From the NCBI GenBank assembly GCA_964487155.1, contig CAZAQB010000177.1:1-6496 (forward strand): DNA of 6,496 nt, written 5' to 3'. Origin of the DNA: CAZAQB01 sp964487155 (GTDB taxonomy: Bacteria > Pseudomonadota > Gammaproteobacteria > Nitrococcales > Nitrococcaceae). This document shows, piece by piece, positions 1 through 6,394 of the stretch; the stretch's first letter is position 1, and every line of letters starts with the position of its first letter. The notes below the pieces were generated by a model. The model had not been told where the DNA came from and made no database searches. It saw nothing but the letters and a program-made list of their open reading frames with translations. A program made the translations under genes and the position numbers.

Positions 1-1333
1 CCACCAGATCCCGCGCTCGAACCTCCATCCCCAGCATGCGCAGTGTCCAGGCGCACCGCTCGGCAATGCTTTTCTGAAGCATGCGGTGGACGTCGCGCTC
101 GCCGAGTGCAGCGTCGAGCTCGGCTCGGAGCGTGAGCGCGCGCCCGGGGAGCCTGAGCGCCATGTCCCGGAGCTCGCGCTCCACGCGCCTTGGGCGCACC
201 CCGAGATCGTTGGCAAACCCTTCCCAGGCCGTCCGATTGACGCGCTCCGGGCGCATCTGACCACCGATGGCGAAGGCCATGTTCCGTGCGAAGCGCTGCG
301 CAGGCGCACGCAACCGGTTGAGCGTATCGATGGCCACCAGGTCGTAGAAGGGAGCGAGCGCCACACCCGGCTCGCCGCGCCTGTAGAGAAAGGCCAGGTT
401 CTTCCCGTGCGCATCAGAGTTGCCGATGAGGTAGTTGAAGATCTGCCAGCGCATCAGCGCCGTAATGGCGCCAATCGGCTGGTTCGCGTGTTCGCGAAGC
501 AGCCTGGCCACCTCACCAAGCCCCGGTCCGCCCTCGCCCTCGTACTTGTGCCGCGACTCGTAGCCCAGCGCCTGGATGATGTCCTCCTGGTGGATACGCC
601 AGACCACCCCGGCAGCATCGCGCTCGCGATCATAGCGTGGGAGGCGCAGATAGGGCATCGACTCGCACCCAAGCGCCAGCAGCTCGGGCTCGATGACATC
701 GAGGCCGCAGGCCCTTGCCAGGCGCAAGCCCGCGTACTCGCTCATGCACACATGAGGGAGGGTCTCGAACTTGAGGACATGCGTGGAGGCGTGAGTGTCA
801 CTGGGCCAGAACATCGCACCGGCGTCGATACGCACGGCCACCTTCTGCTGTGCGCCTGCGAGCGAAAAGCGCATAACCCCGGACACGCCGCGCGCCGGCT
901 GACCCCGCCGCTGCACGAGACTTGCCAACGCCTCCCTGGAAATCGGATCGGGCCCATCGACTGCCTGGCTGGGCCGCTCATCCTCGATCAGCACGCTCAA
1001 CGCCCCGGCGCAGTCCTGCCCGATGGCAAAGAGCAGCGCGGCATCATCGTCGGGATCGAGGCCGAGGTCGGAACACACGCGGCGCCTCGGATTGCCCTCC
1101 GGCAACAGCCCCTCAAAGAAGCCGTGGGCGTTGACCCAGGCATCACCCCGCGACAACGGCAGATGAACCGAGATGGGAAACGACCCGGGCGCATCGAGCC
1201 AGTGCGCGTCATAGCGGAAGTGGATCGCCCGGTGACGGTCGATATCGAGATGGCCAACCAGCTCGCCTTCATGGAAGACGCGCCCGCGCGTCGCTGAGCG
1301 GGCCCGGGCGGCGATACCCTCGCCCGGCCTCAC
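1..1333 (-). CDS. hipA: HipA-family serine/threonine kinase toxin, 3' end cut by window edge
   Basis: Reading the minus strand gives 444 uninterrupted codons with no stop before the window edge. HipA toxins are kinases; E. coli HipA phosphorylates glutamyl-tRNA synthetase and triggers growth arrest, and the partner HipB neutralises it. Visible family landmarks are the N-terminal subdomain (RVFHEGELVGHL, residues 18-29), the glycine-rich loop RFSLAGAQQK (155-164) with Ser157 at the position of the regulatory autophosphorylation site Ser150, THVLKF with ATP-binding-type Lys188, the HQEDIIQALG stretch (248-257), the catalytic loop NSDAHGKN (Asp307, Asn312) and PFYDLV (Asp331). Nothing essential is missing, so the kinase is predicted active. 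The start is GTG at 1333, overlapping the hipB stop as GTGA, with GAAGG 9 bases upstream; no other common start codon lies in frame before the conserved core. That start leaves about 17 extra N-terminal residues relative to E. coli HipA. E. coli HipA has 440 residues, so the stop should lie just outside the window. The exact substrate is unknown. Confidence 0.95.
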   Translation of the reverse strand, partial: MRPGEGIAARARSATRGRVFHEGELVGHLDIDRHRAIHFRYDAHWLDAPGSFPISVHLPLSRGDAWVNAHGFFEGLLPEGNPRRRVCSDLGLDPDDDAALLFAIGQDCAGALSVLIEDERPSQAVDGPDPISREALASLVQRRGQPARGVSGVMRFSLAGAQQKVAVRIDAGAMFWPSDTHASTHVLKFETLPHVCMSEYAGLRLARACGLDVIEPELLALGCESMPYLRLPRYDRERDAAGVVWRIHQEDIIQALGYESRHKYEGEGGPGLGEVARLLREHANQPIGAITALMRWQIFNYLIGNSDAHGKNLAFLYRRGEPGVALAPFYDLVAIDTLNRLRAPAQRFARNMAFAIGGQMRPERVNRTAWEGFANDLGVRPRRVERELRDMALRLPGRALTLRAELDAALGERDVHRMLQKSIAERCAWTLRMLGMEVRARDLV

Positions 1334-1671
1334 CGCTGCCCGCCTTCATCCTTTGGCGCGGACTGAGGCAGGTGCTCGGCGCGATCACGTCGGCGCAGTG
1401 CCGCGGCTTGCTCGCGCGGGAGCATCAGCACCTCCAGCCCGAGCGCATTCGCCGCCTGGATGGCTTTCTCCAATGAAGCACCTGGCTTGCCGCGTTCGAG
1501 CTCCGAGAGGAATCTCATCCCCAGCAACGTCGTGTCACTGACATCCTCCAGACGCAACCCTTCGGCATCACGCTTGCCGCGCAGGCACGCGCCCCAGTCT
1601 TTCGCCGAACGCACCGGTTTGAGCGCTGCATACGTATCCGGGCTTTGCGGTTGTCGCCTGTAGCGAGCCAC
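1330..1671 (-). CDS. hipB: HipB-like antitoxin, XRE-family HTH regulator
   Basis: This 113-residue protein sits directly upstream of hipA, and its TGA stop overlaps the hipA GTG start by four bases, implying translational coupling. It carries a single XRE/HTH_3 domain at about residues 20-85: a first helix around AKDWGACLRGKRD, the helix-turn-helix around LRLEDVSDTTLLGMRFLSEL, and the ERGKPGASLEKA continuation typical of HipB-type antitoxins. The C-terminal tail (about 88-113) is charged and likely disordered. HipB proteins bind operator DNA as dimers, repress their own operon and hold HipA inactive. The GTG start at 1671 is favoured because a perfect AGGAGG lies six bases upstream. The N-terminal 18 residues are basic and precede the fold. 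Family assignment is strong from the hipA pairing; the operator is inferred separately. Confidence 0.93.
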   Translation of the reverse strand: MARYRRQPQSPDTYAALKPVRSAKDWGACLRGKRDAEGLRLEDVSDTTLLGMRFLSELERGKPGASLEKAIQAANALGLEVLMLPREQAAALRRRDRAEHLPQSAPKDEGGQR

Positions 1672-1677
1672 CGGCAG

Positions 1678-1683
1678 CCTCCT
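1678..1683 (-). promoter_or_regulatory. Shine-Dalgarno site of hipB
   Basis: The minus strand reads AGGAGG, a perfect anti-16S match, ending six bases before the GTG at 1671. It decides in favour of this GTG as the hipB start and is the best ribosome binding site in the window. Confidence 0.85.
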
Positions 1684-1700
1684 ATTTTCCCTTTTCGGAA

Positions 1701-1729
1701 ATTCTAGCCGGTCAGCCCGACTGAAACCA
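1701..1729 (-). promoter_or_regulatory. Possible sigma-70 promoter for hipBA
   Basis: On the minus strand TAGAAT (1701-1706) is a good -10 hexamer. The element 17 bases upstream, TGGTTT (1724-1729), is a poor -35, as is common for promoters that are activated or autorepressed. Transcription would start near 1694, leaving a short leader that just accommodates the AGGAGG site. A competing -10, TACAAT (1734-1739, minus), lies inside the adjacent palindrome but has no convincing -35. Confidence 0.4.
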
Positions 1730-1732
1730 GTC

Positions 1733-1754
1733 TATTGTACTTAAAGGGACAATA
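1733..1754. promoter_or_regulatory. Imperfect palindrome TATTGT-N10-ACAATA, candidate HipB operator
   Basis: The 22-bp site has perfect six-base outer arms (TATTGT and ACAATA) around a ten-base centre. It lies about 60 bp upstream of hipB, next to the proposed -35. Dimeric XRE regulators such as HipB bind this kind of spaced inverted repeat, although the well-known E. coli HipB operator has a different sequence (TATCC-N8-GGATA). A further exact inverted copy of the left arm, GTACAATA, occurs at 1796-1803. Assignment to HipB is inference from position and symmetry. Confidence 0.45.
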
Positions 1755-1795
1755 CCGCAGCAGCAAGCCTCGCCCTGGCAGCGATTTCCGAATAG

Positions 1796-1803
1796 GTACA
1801 ATA
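1796..1803. repeat. Additional half-site GTACAATA
   Basis: These eight bases are the exact reverse complement of TATTGTAC at 1733-1740, and GGACAATA at 1747-1754 matches at seven of eight positions. Three related half-sites within 71 bp of the hipBA upstream region suggest a regulator array. A match this short could also be chance. Confidence 0.3.
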
Positions 1804-1960
1804 CAGGCTCCCGGAAGGGTGCCACAGACCAACATCGCCCTCGCGCGCGGGCGGCGGCGAGTGGCGTGCACAACAGATGTGTTCCACAACGGATGGGCAA
1901 GCGATGCGCTGCGATGCGAGGCTCTACGCGCTGAATTCATGCCGGATTAGGGGTGAGCGT

Positions 1961-2161
1961 ATGATCCGGCCGGCGCTTGGCGGCATCGAGGCCGTGGCCT
2001 TCGACGCCTTCGGCACGCTATGCGCCGGGCGCGGGCCGCGCTTCCTGCTCCGCTGGCACGATATATTGCCGGCGCAGGAGGCCCAACGGATCCGGCGAGC
2101 CTGGATGCGCGGCGAGTTCGGGCCTGAGGAATTGGTGCGGCTGGGTGATGTTTCGCGGGCG
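1961..2161 (+). pseudogene. Truncated HAD-superfamily (haloacid dehalogenase-like) hydrolase, 5' end only
   Basis: This is the only plus-strand gene trace I accept. The ATG at 1961 is preceded by AGGGG at seven bases. It opens a frame whose first 67 codons resemble the N-terminus of the L-2-haloacid dehalogenase type of HAD hydrolase. Motif I reads AVAFDAFGTL (residues 11-20) with nucleophile Asp15; Phe17 in place of the second Asp is normal for this subgroup (compare DAYGTL in dehalogenases). A helical cap-like stretch follows to about residue 67. After that the frame runs into unrelated DNA, namely the antisense of a hipA remnant, and stops at 2230 after 89 codons. Family members are usually around 200 residues or more, so the catalytic Lys and the metal-binding acidic residues of later motifs are missing. 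The product cannot be a working hydrolase. Subfamily assignment rests on one motif plus context. Confidence 0.7.
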
Positions 2162-2171
2162 CCCCCGGGCT

Positions 2172-2263
2172 GGCGTCACTCTGCGGCTATGGCAGATGAA
2201 TCGAGATCGCAAACCACCCGGGCACATTGAGCCAGTGAGCGTCATAGCGGAAGTGGATCGGGC
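2172..2263 (-). pseudogene. hipA gene remnant (N-terminal subdomain fragment)
   Basis: On the minus strand this stretch encodes IHFRYDAHWLNVPGWFAISI followed by HLP and an in-frame TAG. It aligns without gaps to the intact hipA segment beginning IHFRYDAHWLDAPGSF (its residues 37-66, roughly bases 1139-1231). By eye the nucleotide identity is about 85% over 87 bases. Flanking sequence on both sides shows no further hipA similarity, there is no start codon, and a stop interrupts the match, so it is non-coding debris. Its left end coincides with the point where the HAD-like gene loses its reading frame. It may derive from a second, diverged hipA copy or from duplication of the neighbouring gene followed by decay. 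Confidence 0.8.
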
Positions 2264-2300
2264 GGAAGCATGTTCGGACTCAGGTGCGATTGCAGGGTCG

Positions 2301-5300
2301 CTAGCGCTGCAGCTCCCAGACCACCGACATCGGCCCACTGCCCTCATGGCGCAGGTAACGCACGCGTCCATAGTAGGTAAACGGCGCTGCCTTGTCGCGG
2401 GTAAGCTTGGCGTCGCGGACGAACAGGTGCACGGGGATGCCGCGCTGCTCATGTTCGATTAATTCACGGCCGCGTTTCCTGGGTGGTGTGGTGCTGTTCT
2501 GTGTTTGCCAGTGGAAGGTGTTCGCATCGATGAAGTAATCATGGTAGCGGTGGTCAGCGGCCTTACCCTGTTTGTTCAGGGTGACCAGTAATACGTGGGC
2601 GTGGGGATTGTCCAGGATCACGTGGCCGGCGTTCCAGTTGCCCGGGTTGTACTCGTGGCCGAACAGGGCAGGAATGTCTTCCCGCATGAAGCTTCTGCCT
2701 ACGGCCATGTCCAGGGGGTCGATGACAGCCTTGAGCCGTGCAAAGGTGCGCATGACTTCGTCCGCTTCCAGGTCAGCATAGTCCGGGTTGGTCGCCTTGA
2801 GGATGTAGCGGCCGTTGGCTGCCTTGTGGACGACGCGCAGCAGATACTCGGCGTCGCCGCTTTCGTCCTGGCGCTCTATGGCCATGGTCGATCCGGTGAT
2901 GGAACCCGCGCTCTCCGGGGTAACGCGCTCCAGCAGCAGGTAGTCGCCGTTTTGAATGGGTCGTTTGCCGCCGTTCATGGAGTTGCCGGAGGCCTGGGCG
3001 ATGAAGTGTTTGCTTGGGTTCAGGCGGCCGTATTCTGCTCCAACGGATGTGTATTCCTCCGCATCCGCCCGGCCCGCCTTGAAGTGGCCGCAGGCGATTT
3101 TGATGTTGGGGAAAAATGGCAGTTCGGTGCGACCCTTCTGATCAGGAAAAGGCAGGACGTCGGCAGTGGCCGGTCGGGCCTGTTGCAGCCGGGCCTGGTA
3201 GGCAGCCAGGCGGTAGTCCACCAGCTGCTGGACCATGCTGGCGAGCGTCTCCGGTTGCTGGTTGGGCACCTTGAAGAGCGGTTCAAAACGGCCGTCGCTG
3301 ACCTGGAACCAGATGTTGGCCTCGTTTGGCTTGTTGCCACCGATCCAGGCGTTGATGGGGTTCCCACGCCAGTACTGGGTCCAGCGGCTTGGGTCGATGG
3401 TGTCGATATCCCGAAGGTTCTCGTGGATATCCGGGATGAGTGGGCGCCGCCGACGGAAGACCTCGAGGCTCCGATGCGCCAGGGCCTCCACCGTGGGTGG
3501 CAGACGGAACCCGTCCAGTTCCAGGAGTGCCTCTAGCAGCACCATCTTGAAGCACTTGGTCATGGGGGTGACTTCGACCTCCTGCAGGAACCTCTCGTGC
3601 TGCTGGAGGCACTTGTACTCAGCGGGTTGCAGATCCCCTTGCGCCTCCACGAAGCGCCACCAGGGTCCGTGCTGTCGACGAAGCTGGGCCATGCTGGCGC
3701 CGGCGCGATACATCTCGGCGGCGGTCGGGCGACGGCCCAGCGAAGCCTTCAGAGCGTCGTATTCCTTCTCGAAGCCCTGGGTGTCGAGCTCTTTGAGAAA
3801 CTCGATGATCCGCAGGTCGTAATTGACGAAGCAGCCGGCGGGCAGGTTGATGTCGCCGCGCTCAAGTTGGCGCGCCAGCTTGGCCAGCGCCTTCCGGGTG
3901 GGGCCGGCGCCAAACAGTGCCTGGGGCTTGTTGAGGAAGCCCTTGTGGTTGCCGAGAAAGTCCAGCACCACCAGGCGCTCCTTGGCGTCGTGCCGGCGCA
4001 GGCCGCGGCCGAGCTGTTGGAGGAAGAGAACCTTGGAGTCAGTCGGCCGCAGCATCATTACGGTGTCTATGGCTGGCAGGTCCACGCCCTCGTTGAACAG
4101 GTCCACGGAGAAGATGACGTCCAGGTCGCCGCGGCGCAGTCGCTCCAGCGCCTCTGAGCGGTCCAGTGTGGCGTTGCCGTGAACGGCCGCCGCGCGCACG
4201 CCATTGCGCCGGAACTGCTCGGCCATGAAGTCGGCGTGCTTGCGCGAGCAGCAGAAGGCCAGGGTCCGCTGCTGACGCTTGTGGCGCCACTCACGCAGGG
4301 CGTGGCGAGCCCGGCTCAGGGTGGCCAGCTTGTTGGACAGTACCTCAGGGTCGAAGCGCCCGCTGCGCCAGGGAATCTCTTCGTAGTCCACCTGCTCGTC
4401 GTAGATGCCGTGGTAGGTGAACGGGCACAGCCAGCCGCCGTCGATGGCGCGGAACAGGTCGTAATTGAAGACCAGGTTGTCGTCGCAGAGGGAGAGGATG
4501 TCCGACTGGTCCGTGCGATCCGGCGTCGCCGTCAGCCCCAGCAGAAAGCGGGGTGTGAAGTGCTGCAGTAGCCGGCGGTAGGTGGGCGCTGAGGCGTGGT
4601 GGAATTCGTCCACCACGATGTAGTCGAAGTGATCGGCGGCGAACTGCTCCAGGTGGTGACCCCGCCCCAGGGTCTGGACGGAGGCGAACAGCAGCTCCAC
4701 GCCGCTGTCCTTCTTCCGCCCGCTGTAGTAGCCGACCCGATTGTTGGGCAGTACGCGCTGGAACGTCTCTTCCGCCTGAAGCAGTATTTCTTCGCGGTGG
4801 GCCACGAACAGCACGCGGGCCGAATGCATCTGGTCGGCATCGAAGGCGGCCAGATACGTCTTGCCGAGGCCGGTCGCCATGACCGCCAGGCCGCGGCAAT
4901 AGCCGTCCTCACGAGTTTCTCGCAGCGCGGCGAGGGCCTGGGTCTGAACGGCGTCGGGCGCGGCGGGCAGCGGTTCACTGTCGTCACTGCCCGGCTCCAC
5001 CGCCTGGGGTGGCGGCTGACGGCGCCGCTCGTAGGCCTCGATCCAACCGTAATCGAGGGGGATGACACGGGGCCTGGCGAAAAGCATGTCGAATTGCTCC
5101 CGCACCTCGCGGAAGCGCTCGGCTGCTTGTGAATCTGTGTCATCCGTCCGGGCTACCCGGTAGTTCCATTCCAGTCCATCCGTTAGCGCCTTGCGGCTGA
5201 GGTTGCTGGAGCCCACATAAGCGCTGCCATGGACCACCGCGCCGTCCAGGCTGCGCACGAAAATGTACGATTTGAGATGAAAGCTGTCGGTGCCGGCTTC

Positions 5301-5570
5301 GAAGATTCGAACGTCCGCACCGCGTTCCTTGAGCAACATCAGGCTGCGCAGCGCGTGGGGGTCGGTCACGTCCAGGTAGTCACTGGTGAGCAGTCGCAGG
5401 GCGGCTTTGCGGTAGCTGACTGCGTCCACCAGCGCGTCGAAAATCAGCTCCAGCCCGCTGTGCTTGATGAACGCCACCGCGACATCGACTTCGGTAGCGT
5501 TGTGAATCTCCCGTTCCAATTGCGGCAGGAGAGGGTCATCTATGCCGCCGGTCACCAGATAACGCGGCAT
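2301..5570 (-). CDS. Multidomain PLD/HKD - SF2 helicase - S24-like - DUF3427 protein
   Basis: This 1089-residue protein is predicted to be a DNA or RNA translocase with a nuclease-like module. Residues 1-170 form a PLD-type domain with His98-x-Lys100 and the GSSNLS segment (120-125). The Asp usually four residues beyond the Lys is Val105. Residues about 205-545 are an SF2 DEAD/DEAH-like core: Walker A ATGLGKT (Lys237), DEFHH (Asp321, Glu322), TATP (347-350), motif V around NEGVDLP (493-499) and motif VI QQLGRGLRR (518-526). A helical region follows to about 760. Residues about 815-945 resemble LexA/UmuD (S24): Cys827-Gly828, ASGNSM with Ser864, and GDYLLL, but Arg912 where the catalytic Lys is expected. 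The C-terminus (about 955-1089) matches DUF3427, with FHWQTQNST and VHLFVR. It starts 6 bp after the methyltransferase stop, with GAAGAG two bases before the ATG, so it is probably co-transcribed and coupled. A defence or repair role is inferred; the domain calls rest on motifs. Confidence 0.92.
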   Translation of the reverse strand: MPRYLVTGGIDDPLLPQLEREIHNATEVDVAVAFIKHSGLELIFDALVDAVSYRKAALRLLTSDYLDVTDPHALRSLMLLKERGADVRIFEAGTDSFHLKSYIFVRSLDGAVVHGSAYVGSSNLSRKALTDGLEWNYRVARTDDTDSQAAERFREVREQFDMLFARPRVIPLDYGWIEAYERRRQPPPQAVEPGSDDSEPLPAAPDAVQTQALAALRETREDGYCRGLAVMATGLGKTYLAAFDADQMHSARVLFVAHREEILLQAEETFQRVLPNNRVGYYSGRKKDSGVELLFASVQTLGRGHHLEQFAADHFDYIVVDEFHHASAPTYRRLLQHFTPRFLLGLTATPDRTDQSDILSLCDDNLVFNYDLFRAIDGGWLCPFTYHGIYDEQVDYEEIPWRSGRFDPEVLSNKLATLSRARHALREWRHKRQQRTLAFCCSRKHADFMAEQFRRNGVRAAAVHGNATLDRSEALERLRRGDLDVIFSVDLFNEGVDLPAIDTVMMLRPTDSKVLFLQQLGRGLRRHDAKERLVVLDFLGNHKGFLNKPQALFGAGPTRKALAKLARQLERGDINLPAGCFVNYDLRIIEFLKELDTQGFEKEYDALKASLGRRPTAAEMYRAGASMAQLRRQHGPWWRFVEAQGDLQPAEYKCLQQHERFLQEVEVTPMTKCFKMVLLEALLELDGFRLPPTVEALAHRSLEVFRRRRPLIPDIHENLRDIDTIDPSRWTQYWRGNPINAWIGGNKPNEANIWFQVSDGRFEPLFKVPNQQPETLASMVQQLVDYRLAAYQARLQQARPATADVLPFPDQKGRTELPFFPNIKIACGHFKAGRADAEEYTSVGAEYGRLNPSKHFIAQASGNSMNGGKRPIQNGDYLLLERVTPESAGSITGSTMAIERQDESGDAEYLLRVVHKAANGRYILKATNPDYADLEADEVMRTFARLKAVIDPLDMAVGRSFMREDIPALFGHEYNPGNWNAGHVILDNPHAHVLLVTLNKQGKAADHRYHDYFIDANTFHWQTQNSTTPPRKRGRELIEHEQRGIPVHLFVRDAKLTRDKAAPFTYYGRVRYLRHEGSGPMSVVWELQR

Positions 5571-5576
5571 GGCTCT

Positions 5577-6161
5577 TCAGCTCTTGCCCAGGAGCGCATT
5601 GAGCCAGCGTTCCTGGGAACGTTCCGCGCGGTGATCGCTGCCGATCCAATGCTCCAGGCAGTGGAGATCGGGCACCTGATCCAACAGTATATCCAGCCCG
5701 GATTCGTCCAGGTCCGTGAAGTGCCGGCCGGCCACGTCCCGCTCCTGATTGCCGTACTTCCACGACACGTACATGGCACCGCCGGGTTTCAATGCCCGGG
5801 CAAGTCGCCGGAGTACATCACTCAGCTCCTGGCGGGACACGTGCAGCAGGCTGGCACAGGCCCAGATGCCGTCGAAGCGTTCGGTCCAGACGGCGTCCTG
5901 AAAACGCAGGACCGCGACGGACTGACCAATGTATGCACTGGCCAATTGAGCCATCTGCGTTGAGGCGTCGAACGCGGTGACGCGGTAGCCGTTATCAATG
6001 AAAGCCCGGCTGTCCCGACCAGACCCGCAGCCGGCGTCCAGAATGTGTCCATGCTCAGGGATGTGGGTCAGAAAGCGGGCGCGCAGGCCACTCATGTCCA
6101 CACCGACGGTCGCATCGGAGTAGGCGGCGGCGTTGTCGTTGTAGTAGTCAGCCACGGCCAT
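5577..6161 (-). CDS. Class I SAM-dependent methyltransferase
   Basis: The 194-residue protein is a compact Rossmann-fold methyltransferase of the Methyltransf_11/25, UbiE/TehB-like size class. The SAM-binding loop is LDAGCGSGRD (41-50). The acidic ribose-binding residue is Asp65 in VTAFDAS, motif IV is around FDGIWACASLLHV (96-108), and PGGAMYVS (126-133) is the usual post-motif turn. It has no N-terminal signal and no membrane segment. It lacks a (D/N)PP(Y/F) motif and a PCQ motif, so it does not look like a standard DNA adenine or cytosine methylase; the substrate is unknown. It is the first gene of the operon, behind a plausible promoter at 6212-6240, and its stop is six bases from the helicase start, so the two probably act together. 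The ATG at 6161 is used; a GTG two codons later is an equally possible start, since neither has a strong ribosome binding site. Confidence 0.88.
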   Translation of the reverse strand: MAVADYYNDNAAAYSDATVGVDMSGLRARFLTHIPEHGHILDAGCGSGRDSRAFIDNGYRVTAFDASTQMAQLASAYIGQSVAVLRFQDAVWTERFDGIWACASLLHVSRQELSDVLRRLARALKPGGAMYVSWKYGNQERDVAGRHFTDLDESGLDILLDQVPDLHCLEHWIGSDHRAERSQERWLNALLGKS

Positions 6162-6211
6162 GCTGGGCCCGCCAGCAGTGGTGCCGGTGGATCGGTCGCG
6201 CCCCGGTTAGC

Positions 6212-6240
6212 ACGATAAGTGCGTTACTTGGGCCCGGCAA
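6212..6240 (-). promoter_or_regulatory. Putative sigma-70 promoter for methyltransferase-helicase operon
   Basis: On the minus strand TTGCCG (6235-6240) and TATCGT (6212-6217) are separated by exactly 17 bases, each matching four of six consensus positions. Transcription would start near 6205, about 45 bases before the methyltransferase ATG at 6161. The site lies just downstream of the MITE-like element, so the operon has its own promoter rather than depending on glmS readthrough. No operator is evident. Confidence 0.5.
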
Positions 6241-6247
6241 CGTGGCC

Positions 6248-6271
6248 ACTAGCAGCCTGTCGGACTTAGGG
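6248..6271 (+). repeat. Left terminal inverted repeat of the MITE-like element
   Basis: The arm starts ACTAGCAGCC and ends GGACTTAGGG. It pairs with 6395-6418, with a single mismatch at its ninth base (C here, T in the partner). Confidence 0.85.
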
Positions 6272-6394
6272 GGTCGTAGCGAGGCGAGTGGGAAACGGAG
6301 GCAGTTTTTTCGCTCATTTGAGGAGAATAGTGGGTGCTATTTGACGAAAAGGAGCGGAAAAAGAGCCCCGTTTGCCGCCGCCGCAGTAGATCAT

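Larger units (their letters stand above)
1684..1960. other. Intergenic region between divergent hipBA and HAD remnant
   Basis: This stretch holds the hipBA promoter and the TATTGTAC-type repeats in its left half. The right half (about 1805-1960) shows no gene I can support: the short open frames on both strands lack ribosome binding sites and recognisable domains. Minor features there are a bulged inverted repeat around 1861-1887 (GTGG, AACA, then TGTT, CCAC) and two copies of GCGATGC near 1900-1920. I assign no function to either. Confidence 0.6.

Noticed and set aside
86..1297. A 403-codon plus-strand open frame
   Set aside because: It is exactly antisense to hipA, whose minus-strand frame carries all HipA motifs. 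The plus-strand protein has no recognisable domain, and long antisense frames are common in GC-rich coding DNA.
1704..1950. Short overlapping open frames on both strands in the hipB-HAD intergenic space
   Set aside because: They have no convincing start context and no recognisable fold, and they overlap the promoter and repeat elements.
2264..2300. Intrinsic terminator after the helicase stop
   Set aside because: Only short palindromes such as GCTAGC and GCTGCAGC occur; there is no stable stem followed by a T run on the minus strand.
2595..3536. Long plus-strand open frame, with similar ones at 3597-4157, 4179-4571, 4596-5132 and 5229-5963
   Set aside because: All are antisense to the helicase or methyltransferase, whose motifs run through without interruption. 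The plus-strand products show no domains or ribosome binding sites.
5577..6161. Restriction-modification methylase for a type I, II or III system
   Set aside because: There is no (D/N)PP(Y/F) or PCQ motif, no target-recognition domain and no specificity subunit gene nearby.
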